Part shown: one piece after another, positions 5,495 to 13,643 of the stretch | Layout of the letters: each line of letters opens with the position of its first letter | How positions within the stretch are numbered: the stretch's first letter is position 1 | Source of the DNA: an uncultured Slackia sp. | Lineage (GTDB): Bacteria; Actinomycetota; Coriobacteriia; Coriobacteriales; Eggerthellaceae | Assembly: GCA_934661005.1 (NCBI GenBank) | Contig: CAKUIK010000053.1 | Coordinates: 1-14,052 of the forward strand | Length of the DNA: 14,052 bases | Direction of reading: 5' to 3' | Program-made: the position numbers and the translations under genes | Notes under the pieces: model-generated | Seen by the model: only the letters and a program-made list of their open reading frames with translations | Told to the model about the DNA's origin: nothing | Database searches by the model: none

Positions 5495-7377
5495 GGATCA
5501 CTGCCTTTCAATGCACACACCGCTTCGGCAACGGGACCCGTTCCATGCTCGGCAACGGGCAGCGTATTTGACGTTACGCCCTTTGCGGCAGCCGTATTCG
5601 CTGGCGCAAGGCCGGCCGCATCAAGAAGCTCGAGCAATTTTTCAGACGCCCAATCGCCCAAACCAGCCGCGCTTGCCAAAGGAATCGAATCGAGCACGTT
5701 GGACACGCAATCGCGCACACTCTCGGAGCCCTTGCCATACGCCGAAAGTAAACCCGACCATAAGGCAAGCACGATTTCGCCGCCATCGGAAAGCGGTGGG
5801 CCAATGTCATCGGCTACGCCGTCGAGCAGGTTTGCGAGCACGTCCTCATTTCCATCCTCCACAAGAATGGCAGCTGATATTGCCGCGAATTCGCCCAGAT
5901 CGGGACCGGCAAAAAACGATTCCCCCCGCTCGCTTCCCATACTGCCCGCCAGCGCGGCCAGCGCGCCATACCTCCCTGGCGGGTACGCTTCTACCCTATT
6001 GCCCGCAGCTTCCCTTACCGCTTTATCAAGAGCGTCGAGCACTTTGCCCACCGAATTCCGCACTTCGCCCGATGCTTGCACTGCCTCGTTTTTCACACGC
6101 TCATAATCGCGAGCCGACTCAGCAACTTTCCTAAAATGATGCTCGAAACCGTTTTCGATAGAAGTTGACGCTGCGGCAACCTTTCCCATAGACGCCGCAT
6201 CGAAACCGCATGCTTCGCATATGGAGTACGCCCCCGCATCAAGTGCGGAAATTGAGCCCAAGCCCTCGACGCCCGCTACCGCCGGGCAGCCCTCCCAGGC
6301 ATGCAACGCGCCGCCCGAGACGGGATAGACCGCATCGGTATACAAATCGGTCGACTTCATCTCGCTCGTGTTGTGCGGCAGAATAGGAACGCTTACCTTA
6401 ACTGTGCCGTCGGGCATTTCGACCTCATAAGCCTCATCGACTTCTTTTTTGGCGTATTCATAGAACCGCATTCGCAAAGCACTTCGGGCACCTTCCTCCA
6501 CGCTGGAATTCTCGGGCGTTTCAGCAACAATTCGCAATCGATAGTATGATTGGGCCCTTTTTATAGCCATTGAGTACGACCATGTGTTTGCGCTGTTCGC
6601 CATAGGGTTTTCGGCCGATTTCATGCCCGCAAGCGACTCGGCGCGCTCGCGCATGCATGGCTCAGGGTACGCCCCGCAATCGGCAAGCCAGCCTTCGCGC
6701 AGCGCCTCGGCCGCTTGCTCAGCCGCCTGCTCAGCCGTCTGCGCCCCTTCGGAAATAGAAGTGCTCTCGTCAAGCGCAACCTGAACAGCATGCGCTGCAG
6801 AAGACCCCACGCCACACGACACATCGGGAGCCTCAAGCGGCACGAGCTCCACATAGGCAATCGAATCGAGCCCAATGGCCCCAGCGTTTTCCGACGCAAC
6901 CAATTGCGCCTGAGCCTGAGCCGCAACGACCAACCCCCTTTGAGCCGAATTAAGCGCAGCCTCCTGCGCGCGGGCGACTTCTTCGCGCTTGCTTAAAATC
7001 GCACGCCCCGCATCAAGGAACTTCAACCCCGCCGTTTGCGCCCCGGGGACACAGCAACATACCGTGCCAACCCCCAGAAGCGAGATCCCCGTAAGCGACA
7101 GGGTAAGCAACATGGCATCGGCAACGCGCACCGACAACACGAATTCCGCCACCTCGTTTTCCGCGGCAAGCGCGCAAGAATCGGCGACAGCTTGAACGCC
7201 CGTCGCTCGCGAAAGAGACCGCGATGTCCACAGCCCAAAAAAGAGCAGCGAGCACGATAGAAGAATGGCAATCGCGGCGCCAAGGGTGGTAAACCCATCC
7301 TTATCGCGAAATAAATCAGCCACAACGCGCGACGAACCGCGATCGGCGGGAACGCCCCGTCCTCCAATGCGCATCAT
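5491..7377 (-). CDS. Large TadG-like pilus-associated membrane/secreted protein
   Basis: 628 residues in the position of TadG. The N-terminus RDKDGFTTLGAAIAILLS resembles a prepilin helix, but lacks Glu at +5 after the glycine. Helix one is about 30-50; a second hydrophobic segment with CCC is about 89-110. A long Ala/Glu-rich, probably helical extracytoplasmic part follows (about 120-280, with EQAAEQAAEAL-type heptads), then a domain with several Cys (including CPAVAGVEGLG and CEACGFDAASMG) and an Ala/Gly/Asp-rich end. No von Willebrand domain like that of Gram-negative TadG is evident. The start is ATG at 7377: GGAGG lies 7 bases upstream and the codon overlaps the tadE stop as ATGA; a GTG at 7404 would overlap tadE by 31 bases. 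Function is inferred from position; it may be a surface anchor or tip component. Confidence 0.8.
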   Translation of the reverse strand: MMRIGGRGVPADRGSSRVVADLFRDKDGFTTLGAAIAILLSCSLLFFGLWTSRSLSRATGVQAVADSCALAAENEVAEFVLSVRVADAMLLTLSLTGISLLGVGTVCCCVPGAQTAGLKFLDAGRAILSKREEVARAQEAALNSAQRGLVVAAQAQAQLVASENAGAIGLDSIAYVELVPLEAPDVSCGVGSSAAHAVQVALDESTSISEGAQTAEQAAEQAAEALREGWLADCGAYPEPCMRERAESLAGMKSAENPMANSANTWSYSMAIKRAQSYYRLRIVAETPENSSVEEGARSALRMRFYEYAKKEVDEAYEVEMPDGTVKVSVPILPHNTSEMKSTDLYTDAVYPVSGGALHAWEGCPAVAGVEGLGSISALDAGAYSICEACGFDAASMGKVAAASTSIENGFEHHFRKVAESARDYERVKNEAVQASGEVRNSVGKVLDALDKAVREAAGNRVEAYPPGRYGALAALAGSMGSERGESFFAGPDLGEFAAISAAILVEDGNEDVLANLLDGVADDIGPPLSDGGEIVLALWSGLLSAYGKGSESVRDCVSNVLDSIPLASAAGLGDWASEKLLELLDAAGLAPANTAAAKGVTSNTLPVAEHGTGPVAEAVCALKGSDP

Positions 7378-7892
7378 GCCTTCTCCTCCCATCGATTGAC
7401 CCACGATTCGAACGAAAGCCCGAATTCCGACTCAAGCGCCCAGCCGTCATGCACGTTTGCCTCACGAAAAACCTCTTGGCGAACGAGACCGTTGCCGTTT
7501 ACGAGGCCAAGAAAAACCATCCCCTGTCCCACGAGCGGAAGGGGTTTGTATTCATGAGAGATGAGCACCGAAACGCACTGGCCGCCCTGTCCTGCGCCGC
7601 AAACCTCAACGCGCCATTCGCCTTCATGAAAAGACGAAATGGAAGGCACCGCATCGAGCCTGCGCTGCACGTACCGAATTACCTCATCGTCGCTCGCAAA
7701 AGAAGCCGTCTCCAACACCCGGCAACCCTCCGCCGCAGCCGACTCCATGACCATGCGATCGAAAAGGACGATGCCAGGTTGCACGGCGATAACCAAGCCC
7801 AAAAGCAACACGGGAACAAGCAGAGAGGCCTCAACCGTCGCCTGACCGCGCCCGCCACGAAGGAGTCCAGAGGCCTCAAAACGCCAGCACAT
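7374..7892 (-). CDS. tadE: TadE-like pseudopilin
   Basis: 172 residues with the TadE N-terminal signature: RGGRG|QATVEASLLVPVLLLGLVI (G16, Glu at +5), a single membrane helix (about 22-42) and the following MESAAAEGCRVLE helix. The extracytoplasmic part has two Cys in an EVCGAGQGGQC stretch and ends with a Trp-rich segment. TadE is cleaved by the Tad prepilin peptidase and takes part in Flp pilus assembly. The ATG at 7892 overlaps the flp2 stop by 17 bases; an AAAGGGGG stretch lies 6 bases upstream. The end overlaps the TadG-like start (ATGA). Confidence 0.88.
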   Translation of the reverse strand: MCWRFEASGLLRGGRGQATVEASLLVPVLLLGLVIAVQPGIVLFDRMVMESAAAEGCRVLETASFASDDEVIRYVQRRLDAVPSISSFHEGEWRVEVCGAGQGGQCVSVLISHEYKPLPLVGQGMVFLGLVNGNGLVRQEVFREANVHDGWALESEFGLSFESWVNRWEEKA

Positions 7893-8082
7893 CCAAAACC
7901 CCCTTTGCGAGACGATGGGTCATCGATTGCAGCACGATATTGGAGAGCGTCCCGGAGGCAATTGCGCGAACAAAGGCCGATATCCCTATAGCAACCGCAA
8001 CGAAAGCCGCAACAACCAGGGCATATTCAACAGTCGATTGACCCTTCTCCGCACTCGGCACCGCTTTTCGGGTACTCGTCAA
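7876..8082 (-). CDS. flp: Second Flp-type pilin precursor
   Basis: 68 residues. The prepilin site is AEKG|QSTVEYALVV (G14, Glu-Tyr at +5/+6, the Flp hallmark), then a hydrophobic helix through ISAFVRAIA and a short tail with a basic patch (THRLAKG). The mature form would be about 54 residues. The frame has no ATG; I chose TTG at 8082 because it overlaps the flp1 stop as TTGA, fitting the 4-nt overlaps across the operon. GTG at 8061 is an alternative with an equally weak ribosome site. The frame stays open upstream to 8493, but that part is antiphase to flp1 and tadC and is not pilin-like. It may be a minor pilin or a second major subunit. Confidence 0.82.
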   Translation of the reverse strand: MTSTRKAVPSAEKGQSTVEYALVVAAFVAVAIGISAFVRAIASGTLSNIVLQSMTHRLAKGVLDVLAF

Positions 8083-8348
8083 AGCCCATTTATGCCATTG
8101 GCGATTGCGTTCCACAGCTCCTCGATCTTCGGACGGAACATCGTAATCGCAACAATCGCGATCACCACAAGCACCCCAACCAAGATCGCGTACTCCGTGG
8201 TTCCTTGCCCTTTTTCGTTCATGAGACGCGTATGCGCCCTCGCCGTGGCGCGCCGCGCGGAAACGGCCAAGCGCTCCCACATTTCTTTCGCGCACCGCCA
8301 CACAGCATCGCAATGCGCCGTTGCATTCCTTACCGTTCTTGACACCAT
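8079..8348 (-). CDS. flp: Flp-type major pilin precursor
   Basis: 89 residues. The cleavage site is NEKG|QGTTEYAILVG (G47, Glu-Tyr at +5/+6), followed by a very hydrophobic helix (VLVVIAIVAITMF) and a short amphipathic tail PKIEELWNAIANGI. The mature pilin is about 42 residues, a normal Flp size. The pre-cleavage part is 47 residues, basic and longer than in classical Flp leaders; AAGGAAGG 4 bases before the ATG at 8348 supports the long form, while the internal ATG at 8222 has no ribosome site. This is the probable major subunit of the fibre. It follows tadC by 12 bases. Confidence 0.92.
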   Translation of the reverse strand: MVSRTVRNATAHCDAVWRCAKEMWERLAVSARRATARAHTRLMNEKGQGTTEYAILVGVLVVIAIVAITMFRPKIEELWNAIANGINGL

Positions 8349-8360
8349 GGTTCCTTCCTT

Positions 8361-8996
8361 TCATTGCACGAATCCCAAAAATACGGGAGCCATTACGACG
8401 ATCAGCATGGCCGGCAAGATGAGCACCGCAGTTGGCACGAGCATTTTCACGGGAGCTTTGGCCACCTTCTCTTCCATCTTCGCCCGATAGCACCCGCGCG
8501 CCTCACTCGCCAGGGCCTCGAGCATTCGGTTCATCGGACTCCCAAAGCGTAAGCAGCGAACTGCATTGCTCGCAAACCGCTCGAGCGATACCACGTCACT
8601 CGTCACCCCGAGCTCGAGCAGCGCCTCGTCACGCGAAACCAAACCGCTCTCCCACTTCAAGCACGCCTTCCGGCACAAAAGCGCGAGCTCGTCGTCGAAT
8701 CGAAAGCAATACGACCGAAACGCGCGCTCGAACGACATCCCTGCACGCATGCCGAGCGCCAACGCGTCAACCATCTCTGGAACATGCCGTTCAAGCGCCA
8801 GCTCGTACTCTTCCTTTTGCCGTCGGGACAGCGCATGCCGCCTCCCCTCGCCGCCTTCCCGCTGCGAAACGCCAGCAGCGCTCCTTGCGCGTTTCCTGCG
8901 ACGGTCCTCACGACGGCGAGCAACGGCCCACGAAAACAAGCTCGCGCATGCAATCGCAGCGAACGAGCCAACCGCCCCAAGCAAAACCACTTCCAC
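8361..8996 (-). CDS. tadC: TadC inner platform protein (T2SF domain)
   Basis: 211 residues. An N-terminal membrane helix (about 3-25) is followed by a very basic Arg-rich cytoplasmic stretch (26-60), a type II secretion F domain (LERHVPEMVDALALGMRAGMS to about 165, with FGSPMNRMLEALA), and a C-terminal hydrophobic pair (LVPTAVLILPAMLIVVMAPVFL). With TadB it forms the membrane platform driven by TadA. The GTG at 8996 is chosen because GGAGG (9007-9003) lies 6 bases upstream; an ATG at 9053, 3 bases after the tadB stop, would add 19 residues and is a real alternative. It is short for TadC (often near 290 aa), the N-terminal part being reduced. Confidence 0.88.
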   Translation of the reverse strand: MEVVLLGAVGSFAAIACASLFSWAVARRREDRRRKRARSAAGVSQREGGEGRRHALSRRQKEEYELALERHVPEMVDALALGMRAGMSFERAFRSYCFRFDDELALLCRKACLKWESGLVSRDEALLELGVTSDVVSLERFASNAVRCLRFGSPMNRMLEALASEARGCYRAKMEEKVAKAPVKMLVPTAVLILPAMLIVVMAPVFLGFVQ

Positions 8997-9002
8997 CTCG
9001 CA

Positions 9003-9007
9003 CCTCC
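9003..9007 (-). promoter_or_regulatory. Ribosome-binding site favouring the GTG start of tadC
   Basis: GGAGG, 6 bases before GTG at 8996. The upstream ATG at 9053 has only TAGGA one base away, so the internal GTG is favoured, though the ATG would keep the tight gene packing. Confidence 0.45.
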
Positions 9008-9056
9008 AACCAATCGCGCCACCGCGCCGCAACCGAGCGCAAACCGCGCCCATTTC

Positions 9057-10100
9057 CTAAACTTCAACAGCAAGTATTCGACGCACTATGAGCACGCCTC
9101 CACCAAGCATCGCGATTGCCATTGCGAGCAGAACAACGCCCTGAGCGCTCGAGAAGAACGGCGCCAGAAACCCAGGGTCAACCGTGGAAATCACAAACAC
9201 GAGCGCGAACGGCACAACGCTCACGATTTGCGCCGAAAGCTTTGCCTGCGCCGTTTGCACTCGCAAAGATCGGCGCAAATCCAAATCTCGAGAAATCGAT
9301 TCTTCGGCTGAGCGCAAAATCGGAGTGGCGCTGCCGCCGCACGCGTACTGGACATCAAGCGCCATGGCCACGAAAGAAAGCTCGGGCAACTCTGCGACCT
9401 GTTTAAAATGCTCAAGCGCCTCATTTACCGAATAACCCAAATCCAAATCGCGCGATACACGAGCGAAAAGGCCTCGCGCCGGCTGATCAATCTGTTGAGC
9501 CACCTCGGAAAACGTTTGCGGAAGAGACAAGCCCGCATGCATACATGCCTCCATACAGCGCAACGCATCAGGAACCTGCTCGCGCAATTGAGCGCGCTCC
9601 TTCTCGACACCGCGAGCCAACAGCGCCCGAAGAACAACGACATAAAGCGCCAGGGCACAGAGAGCCACCACAAACGACCGAAACACAACGAGCGACAAGA
9701 GAGCAAGGGCAAGCACCGACGCCACGAAAAGAGACGCGAGTGCTCCGGGCGTCGTGCCGATTCCTTTTCGCATGGCAAACTTCGCCGCATCGAAGAATGG
9801 CTCGCCTAAAAAAGACGAGACGACCCTTTTCCCGAGAGGAAGAAGCGACGCTACGCCATTTCTTACATAGTACGAAGCAACGCGCCGCGCCGCATCGCGA
9901 ATCCGCGACATCAGCGTCGCATAATGCCCGTTCGCCTGCGGCGCTGGCGCACCTTGGGCATGAGATTCCAATGATGCATAAGCGATCCCGCGAGTCGATG
10001 CCATGGCACGCTCGAAGCCGAGAGACACCGCCCGACCCACGACAAACGCGAATCCAAACACCCCGATATATGCTATGAAAGCGAACACTCCCGCCTCCAC
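9057..10100 (-). CDS. tadB: TadB inner platform protein (T2SF domain)
   Basis: 347 residues. A membrane helix (about 5-23), a cytoplasmic linker, a helix pair (about 120-160), a type II secretion F domain (LREQVPDALRCMEACMHAGLSLPQTF at 172-197, DLGYSVNEALEHF, then AMALDVQYACGGSATPILRS), and two C-terminal helices (about 289-308 and 320-343). TadB is the integral membrane platform that pairs with TadC and couples TadA ATP use to pilin extraction. The GTG start at 10100 has GAGGAGG 7 bases upstream and overlaps the end of tadA by 28 bases. Confidence 0.93.
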   Translation of the reverse strand: MEAGVFAFIAYIGVFGFAFVVGRAVSLGFERAMASTRGIAYASLESHAQGAPAPQANGHYATLMSRIRDAARRVASYYVRNGVASLLPLGKRVVSSFLGEPFFDAAKFAMRKGIGTTPGALASLFVASVLALALLSLVVFRSFVVALCALALYVVVLRALLARGVEKERAQLREQVPDALRCMEACMHAGLSLPQTFSEVAQQIDQPARGLFARVSRDLDLGYSVNEALEHFKQVAELPELSFVAMALDVQYACGGSATPILRSAEESISRDLDLRRSLRVQTAQAKLSAQIVSVVPFALVFVISTVDPGFLAPFFSSAQGVVLLAMAIAMLGGGVLIVRRILAVEV

Positions 10101-11392
10101 GATGCGACCTCCTCGCTTTCGATGATCCCCATGTCAATCGCGCCGACGAGCCACGCAGGAGCCCGCACCCACGACCCCTCAACATCCAGCGATCGTCTCA
10201 CAAACACCGGATCGGCCACGCATGCCGCGTGGTCACCCCGTCGCATTTCGGCAATCGCGCTCACAAAACGTCGCCCGTCGCGTGCACGCGATGTTTGAAC
10301 CGCGACATCAATCGCCGACGCAATGTTTTCTTCAATCACCTCGACAGGCAAATCGAAGCCGTAGCGCACCATGGTGACCAGGCGAATAATCATGTCTTCG
10401 GGCGAATTGGCGTGAAGCGTGGTGAGGGACCCATCGTGCCCGGTGTTCATGGCCTGCAGCATTTCCAGCGTTTCGGCGCCACGACACTCGCCGACTATTA
10501 TTCGATCGGGACGCATGCGCAGCGCATTGCGCACCAAATCGCGAATCGTAACCTCACCCACACCCTCCGCATTGCTTTTACGAGCCTCCATACGCACCAC
10601 GTGCGGGTGCTCCGCAAATCGCAATTCCGCCGAATCTTCTATGGTCACGATGCGCTCGGTTGCGGGAATCTCGCACGAAAGAGCATTGAGCAGCGTCGTT
10701 TTGCCTGAACCCGTGCCACCAAGAACCGCGACGTTTTTTCGCGCTCGAACAGCCCACGCAAGAAGTCGCGAAACTCGACTATCGAGAGAGCCAGCTCTTT
10801 GCATATCCCCGAGCGTCATTGTGGTGTTGGCGAACTTGCGAATGGTGATAGTCGGCCCATCGAGCGCTATGGGAGGAATCACGACGTTCACGCGATGGCC
10901 TCCCGGCAATCGGGCGTCTACCATGGGCGAGCTCTCGTCGACGCGACGGCCGAGCGGGGCCAAAATGCGGTCGATGAGCGCACGCACCTGCAACTCATCG
11001 GAAAACACCGCCGCCTCTCGCACCAAAAGCCCCGATCGTTCGATAAACAAAGACGACGTGCCATTCACCATGACCTCGGTAATCGTTGGGTCTTCAACCA
11101 GAGATTGCAAAGGCCCCATACCGAATACGATATCTTCCAAATCGCGGGAAAGCCGCGCCTTCAATTCGCTCGAGCGCCCCGCCCATCGCGGAGAAGAAAA
11201 TGCCTGCTTGCATGCGCTTTGCAATTCGCTCCTCGCGCGTCGAGGGTTCTCGTCCGTAAGACGCGCAAGCACATCGCCCGGAACAATGAGGCCAACATCT
11301 TCTTTCAATTCGTCGAGCATCCAACCATCATCGCGCGCACGAATGGCCGTACCCTCAGCTTCGGCGAGCCGAACGCGCGAAGAAAGCGTCAT
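10073..11392 (-). CDS. tadA: TadA pilus assembly ATPase
   Basis: 439 residues, a hexameric secretion ATPase of the TadA/CpaF (VirB11-like) group. The N-terminal domain shows DIVFGMGPLQSLVEDPTITE (about 87-106) and VDARLPGGHRVNVVIPP (158-174). Walker A GGTGSGKTT is at 225-233, the Asp box IEDSAELR at 251-258, Walker B RIIVGECRG at 297-305 with the catalytic Glu in GE, and the His box GHDGSLTTLHANSPED at 318-333. All catalytic motifs are intact, so it should be active. It powers polymerisation of Flp from the cytoplasmic face. The ATG at 11392 overlaps the tadZ stop (ATGA). Confidence 0.96.
   Translation of the reverse strand: MTLSSRVRLAEAEGTAIRARDDGWMLDELKEDVGLIVPGDVLARLTDENPRRARSELQSACKQAFSSPRWAGRSSELKARLSRDLEDIVFGMGPLQSLVEDPTITEVMVNGTSSLFIERSGLLVREAAVFSDELQVRALIDRILAPLGRRVDESSPMVDARLPGGHRVNVVIPPIALDGPTITIRKFANTTMTLGDMQRAGSLDSRVSRLLAWAVRARKNVAVLGGTGSGKTTLLNALSCEIPATERIVTIEDSAELRFAEHPHVVRMEARKSNAEGVGEVTIRDLVRNALRMRPDRIIVGECRGAETLEMLQAMNTGHDGSLTTLHANSPEDMIIRLVTMVRYGFDLPVEVIEENIASAIDVAVQTSRARDGRRFVSAIAEMRRGDHAACVADPVFVRRSLDVEGSWVRAPAWLVGAIDMGIIESEEVASWRRECSLS
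10108..10114 (-). promoter_or_regulatory. Strong ribosome-binding site for tadB inside tadA
   Basis: GAGGAGG 7 bases before the GTG at 10100, lying within the last codons of tadA. It decides a non-ATG start and gives tadB its own strong initiation signal. Confidence 0.7.
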
Positions 11393-12765
11393 CGCCTCGC
11401 CCTTCTGCCAAAGATACGCCCTCGCCTACCGGTGGAAGAAAGGGATTGAAATATGCGCTTCGCCTGGTCGTCCGTAAGAATTCGTTCAAGAAGCGACGCC
11501 GTCTCGCCTATAAGCGGGTTTTTCGATTCAATGAATTCCTGCACAAACCCCGCGCCCAAAAGCTCTTCGACATCGCGTCGGCCATTTGAGAGCTCAACCG
11601 CCGTTGAGCCCTTCAGCGCACACGAAGCATCGACCGCCGAAAGCAAGCTCTCGCGATCGTGCTTGTTAATCGCGTACGTAAAGCCGCTCGTCGCAAGCCC
11701 CATGCGCGCGCACAACTCCACCGCATGAACCGTCGCTGCAAGCGACGTGGGGCGGGCGTCCATAAGGAACACAACCGAATCGGCCGACTCAATGAGACGA
11801 GCATGGCATTCGCTCCAAAAGGCACCGGCGCACGCCACGACGACGTCGTAATCGCCACGAGCTGCATCTATGATGTCGGGCAATTCATCTGCGATTTCCT
11901 CGGAAGACTCAAGACGTGAAGGCGCAGCGACGAGGGAGGGCTTCCTTGTCGACTTCGCATCTTCGTTCAAACGCGTCATAAGCGACGGATTCGCCACAAT
12001 TTCATCCATTCGAATGGGCTCACGCACACCAAGCATGCGATGCATGTCCCCAAACTGCAAATCTGCGTCAATTGCAAGCGTCAAAAGCCCCGCCCTCGCA
12101 CACAATGACGCCAGCAATGAAGCAATGGTGCCCTTTCCGCATCCGCCGCTCGCCCCGACGACCGCCACAACCGTGCCGGTGCCTTCTTTTGCAGCACGGC
12201 ACTTTTCCTTTTGCGATTGCCTCGCTCCAACCGAGCCCGCTGCTACTCGAGATTCGCGCTCCGATACGCAAGGTTTTCCCGCATCGCTCCCGCCTGCCTC
12301 ATGCGGCGCGCTCGAGGGCGGCGCCTCCTCGTGCAGGGAATTCGCGTTACAGCGCGCATCTTTTTCGCCGCACTCGCTCGCCTGAATATCTGCGCCCCAA
12401 AGGCCTTTCGCACGCACGAAGCGATTGACGAACCCCTCTTGCGAAAGCACTCCGTCGATTTTCGCAAGAGACGCCCTGCTCGCAAGGGACCCGTTGCTTT
12501 CCGCGCATGCCACGTACACCTTTTTGCACGGATCGTCATACTTCAACGCCGCCGCAACATTAAGCGGCTCCATATCATCGCAAGAAACAACCCACGCTTC
12601 CTCAATGCCATCTCGACGCGCGAAGCGACGGCATTCCTCCGCAGTCGTGCAGCACTCGATCCAGGAAACCGCCTGCATGCTCGCCTCTTCCAGACCGAGC
12701 AATTCGGGGTTTCGAAACGATTCCTCATCCGCGCACAGCACCACATGTTTTGCCACGAAAATCAC
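11389..12765 (-). CDS. tadZ: TadZ/CpaE-like ParA/MinD family ATPase
   Basis: 458 residues. The N-terminal about 125 residues have the fold pattern of the degenerate receiver-like domain of TadZ/CpaE (VVLCADEE..., VVSCDD..., KVYVACAES...). A low-complexity linker follows (about 126-195), then a ParA/MinD-type ATPase domain: GASGGCGKGT at 204-213, LAIDADLQFGDMHRMLG at 230-246, DYDVVVACAG, a SADSVVFLMDARPTSLAATVHAVEL strand and INKHD. TadZ marks the cell site where the Tad machine is built. The Walker A is deviant: the signature Lys before GG is Ser, and Gly precedes the Thr. The GTG start at 12765 overlaps the cpaB stop (GTGA) behind AAGAAGGA. The C-terminus is Arg-rich. Confidence 0.9.
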   Translation of the reverse strand: MIFVAKHVVLCADEESFRNPELLGLEEASMQAVSWIECCTTAEECRRFARRDGIEEAWVVSCDDMEPLNVAAALKYDDPCKKVYVACAESNGSLASRASLAKIDGVLSQEGFVNRFVRAKGLWGADIQASECGEKDARCNANSLHEEAPPSSAPHEAGGSDAGKPCVSERESRVAAGSVGARQSQKEKCRAAKEGTGTVVAVVGASGGCGKGTIASLLASLCARAGLLTLAIDADLQFGDMHRMLGVREPIRMDEIVANPSLMTRLNEDAKSTRKPSLVAAPSRLESSEEIADELPDIIDAARGDYDVVVACAGAFWSECHARLIESADSVVFLMDARPTSLAATVHAVELCARMGLATSGFTYAINKHDRESLLSAVDASCALKGSTAVELSNGRRDVEELLGAGFVQEFIESKNPLIGETASLLERILTDDQAKRIFQSLSSTGRRGRIFGRRARR

Positions 12766-13643
12766 GCTTCCTTCTTTTGTTCGTTTTGTGCCCCGGAAGG
12801 CCCTTCGCTGCCCGACGCTTCTTTACCGACTGAAACCGCGAGTGCGTCTCCAGGCAAAGAAGACGCATCGTCCGAAGCGATGGTCGACCTTGAAGCGCTC
12901 GATTCGACTTGTTCCTCGCCAGCTTCCGACACATCGGCCACCCCTGTATCCGCCCTATCGTTCTGGGCTTTCGCGCCATAGCGGACATCGCTTGCCACAA
13001 ACTTTTCAGAAGGCAATGTGAAATACAGGTCGCTCACACCCGCGGCGGCAATAAGCTCATTCACCTCGGACGGCTTCGCCGCAAGCGTTATCCATGAAAC
13101 ATCGGCCCCGTCGTTCTTTTTCGCATTCGTCGATCCACTCGTTGCAAGCACTTCGACATTGGCAACAAGCAAATCGGTCGACTTCGCCGAAGTCGAATAC
13201 ACATTCACTTTGTCGCCCACGCGAACCGATCCGCCAACAGCCGAAACCGCTTTCGCAGGTACACTCACTGCGCACAACCCGTCGGGTACTTGCAAAACAG
13301 ACCCATCCGTCTGTTCGAATCGCTGCGAGAGCAGTACCTCCCCCGAATAGATACAAGCCTGAGCTGGTAGAGCATCAATCTGGGACAAGTCGGTAACGGC
13401 CCCTTCGGGCAAAAGCTCGCCTGGCATGAGCTTTCGCTCAACGCTCGAAGAATCCACTTTCGACCCTTCGGCGATATCGCGCGTAGCGACATACGCCTCC
13501 ACCTGCGCGGAGCCGTAGCGAGCAAGAACTTCGGCACGCTCCTGCTCGACGCCCATTTCAATTTCGTGCGCATACAGCACCATGCCCACCACGCAAACGA
13601 TTCCGCACACCACACCGACGACAAGGCTTCGCCCTTTTCTCAT
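12762..13643 (-). CDS. cpaB: CpaB/RcpC Flp pilus assembly protein (SAF domain)
   Basis: 293 residues and the first gene of the operon. An N-terminal membrane anchor is at about 7-25, an SAF domain at about 48-110 (VEAYVATRDIAEGSKVDSSS... GEVLLSQRFE), then the RcpC/CpaB domain at about 117-215 (LCAVSVPAKAVSAVGG, VGDKVNVYS, WITLAAKPSEVNELI). An acidic, Ser/Ala/Glu-rich tail of about 70 residues follows, probably disordered. In diderms this protein works with the secretin; here, with no secretin, it probably acts on the outer face of the membrane or at the cell wall. ATG at 13643 follows a GGGGGAG stretch. The promoter of the operon should lie upstream of this gene. Confidence 0.9.
   Translation of the reverse strand: MRKGRSLVVGVVCGIVCVVGMVLYAHEIEMGVEQERAEVLARYGSAQVEAYVATRDIAEGSKVDSSSVERKLMPGELLPEGAVTDLSQIDALPAQACIYSGEVLLSQRFEQTDGSVLQVPDGLCAVSVPAKAVSAVGGSVRVGDKVNVYSTSAKSTDLLVANVEVLATSGSTNAKKNDGADVSWITLAAKPSEVNELIAAAGVSDLYFTLPSEKFVASDVRYGAKAQNDRADTGVADVSEAGEEQVESSASRSTIASDDASSLPGDALAVSVGKEASGSEGPSGAQNEQKKEA

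Noticed and set aside
8083..8493. Upstream extension of the flp2 frame to 8493.
   Set aside because: It overlaps flp1 and tadC out of phase and has a non-pilin, Arg/Gly-rich translation; only the part after about 8082 is pilin-like.
4952..11477. Long plus-strand frames opposite the tad genes (for example 4952-6106, 5154-6134 and 10419-11477).
   Set aside because: Ser/Arg/Pro-rich translations antisense to well-supported Tad genes; no domains.
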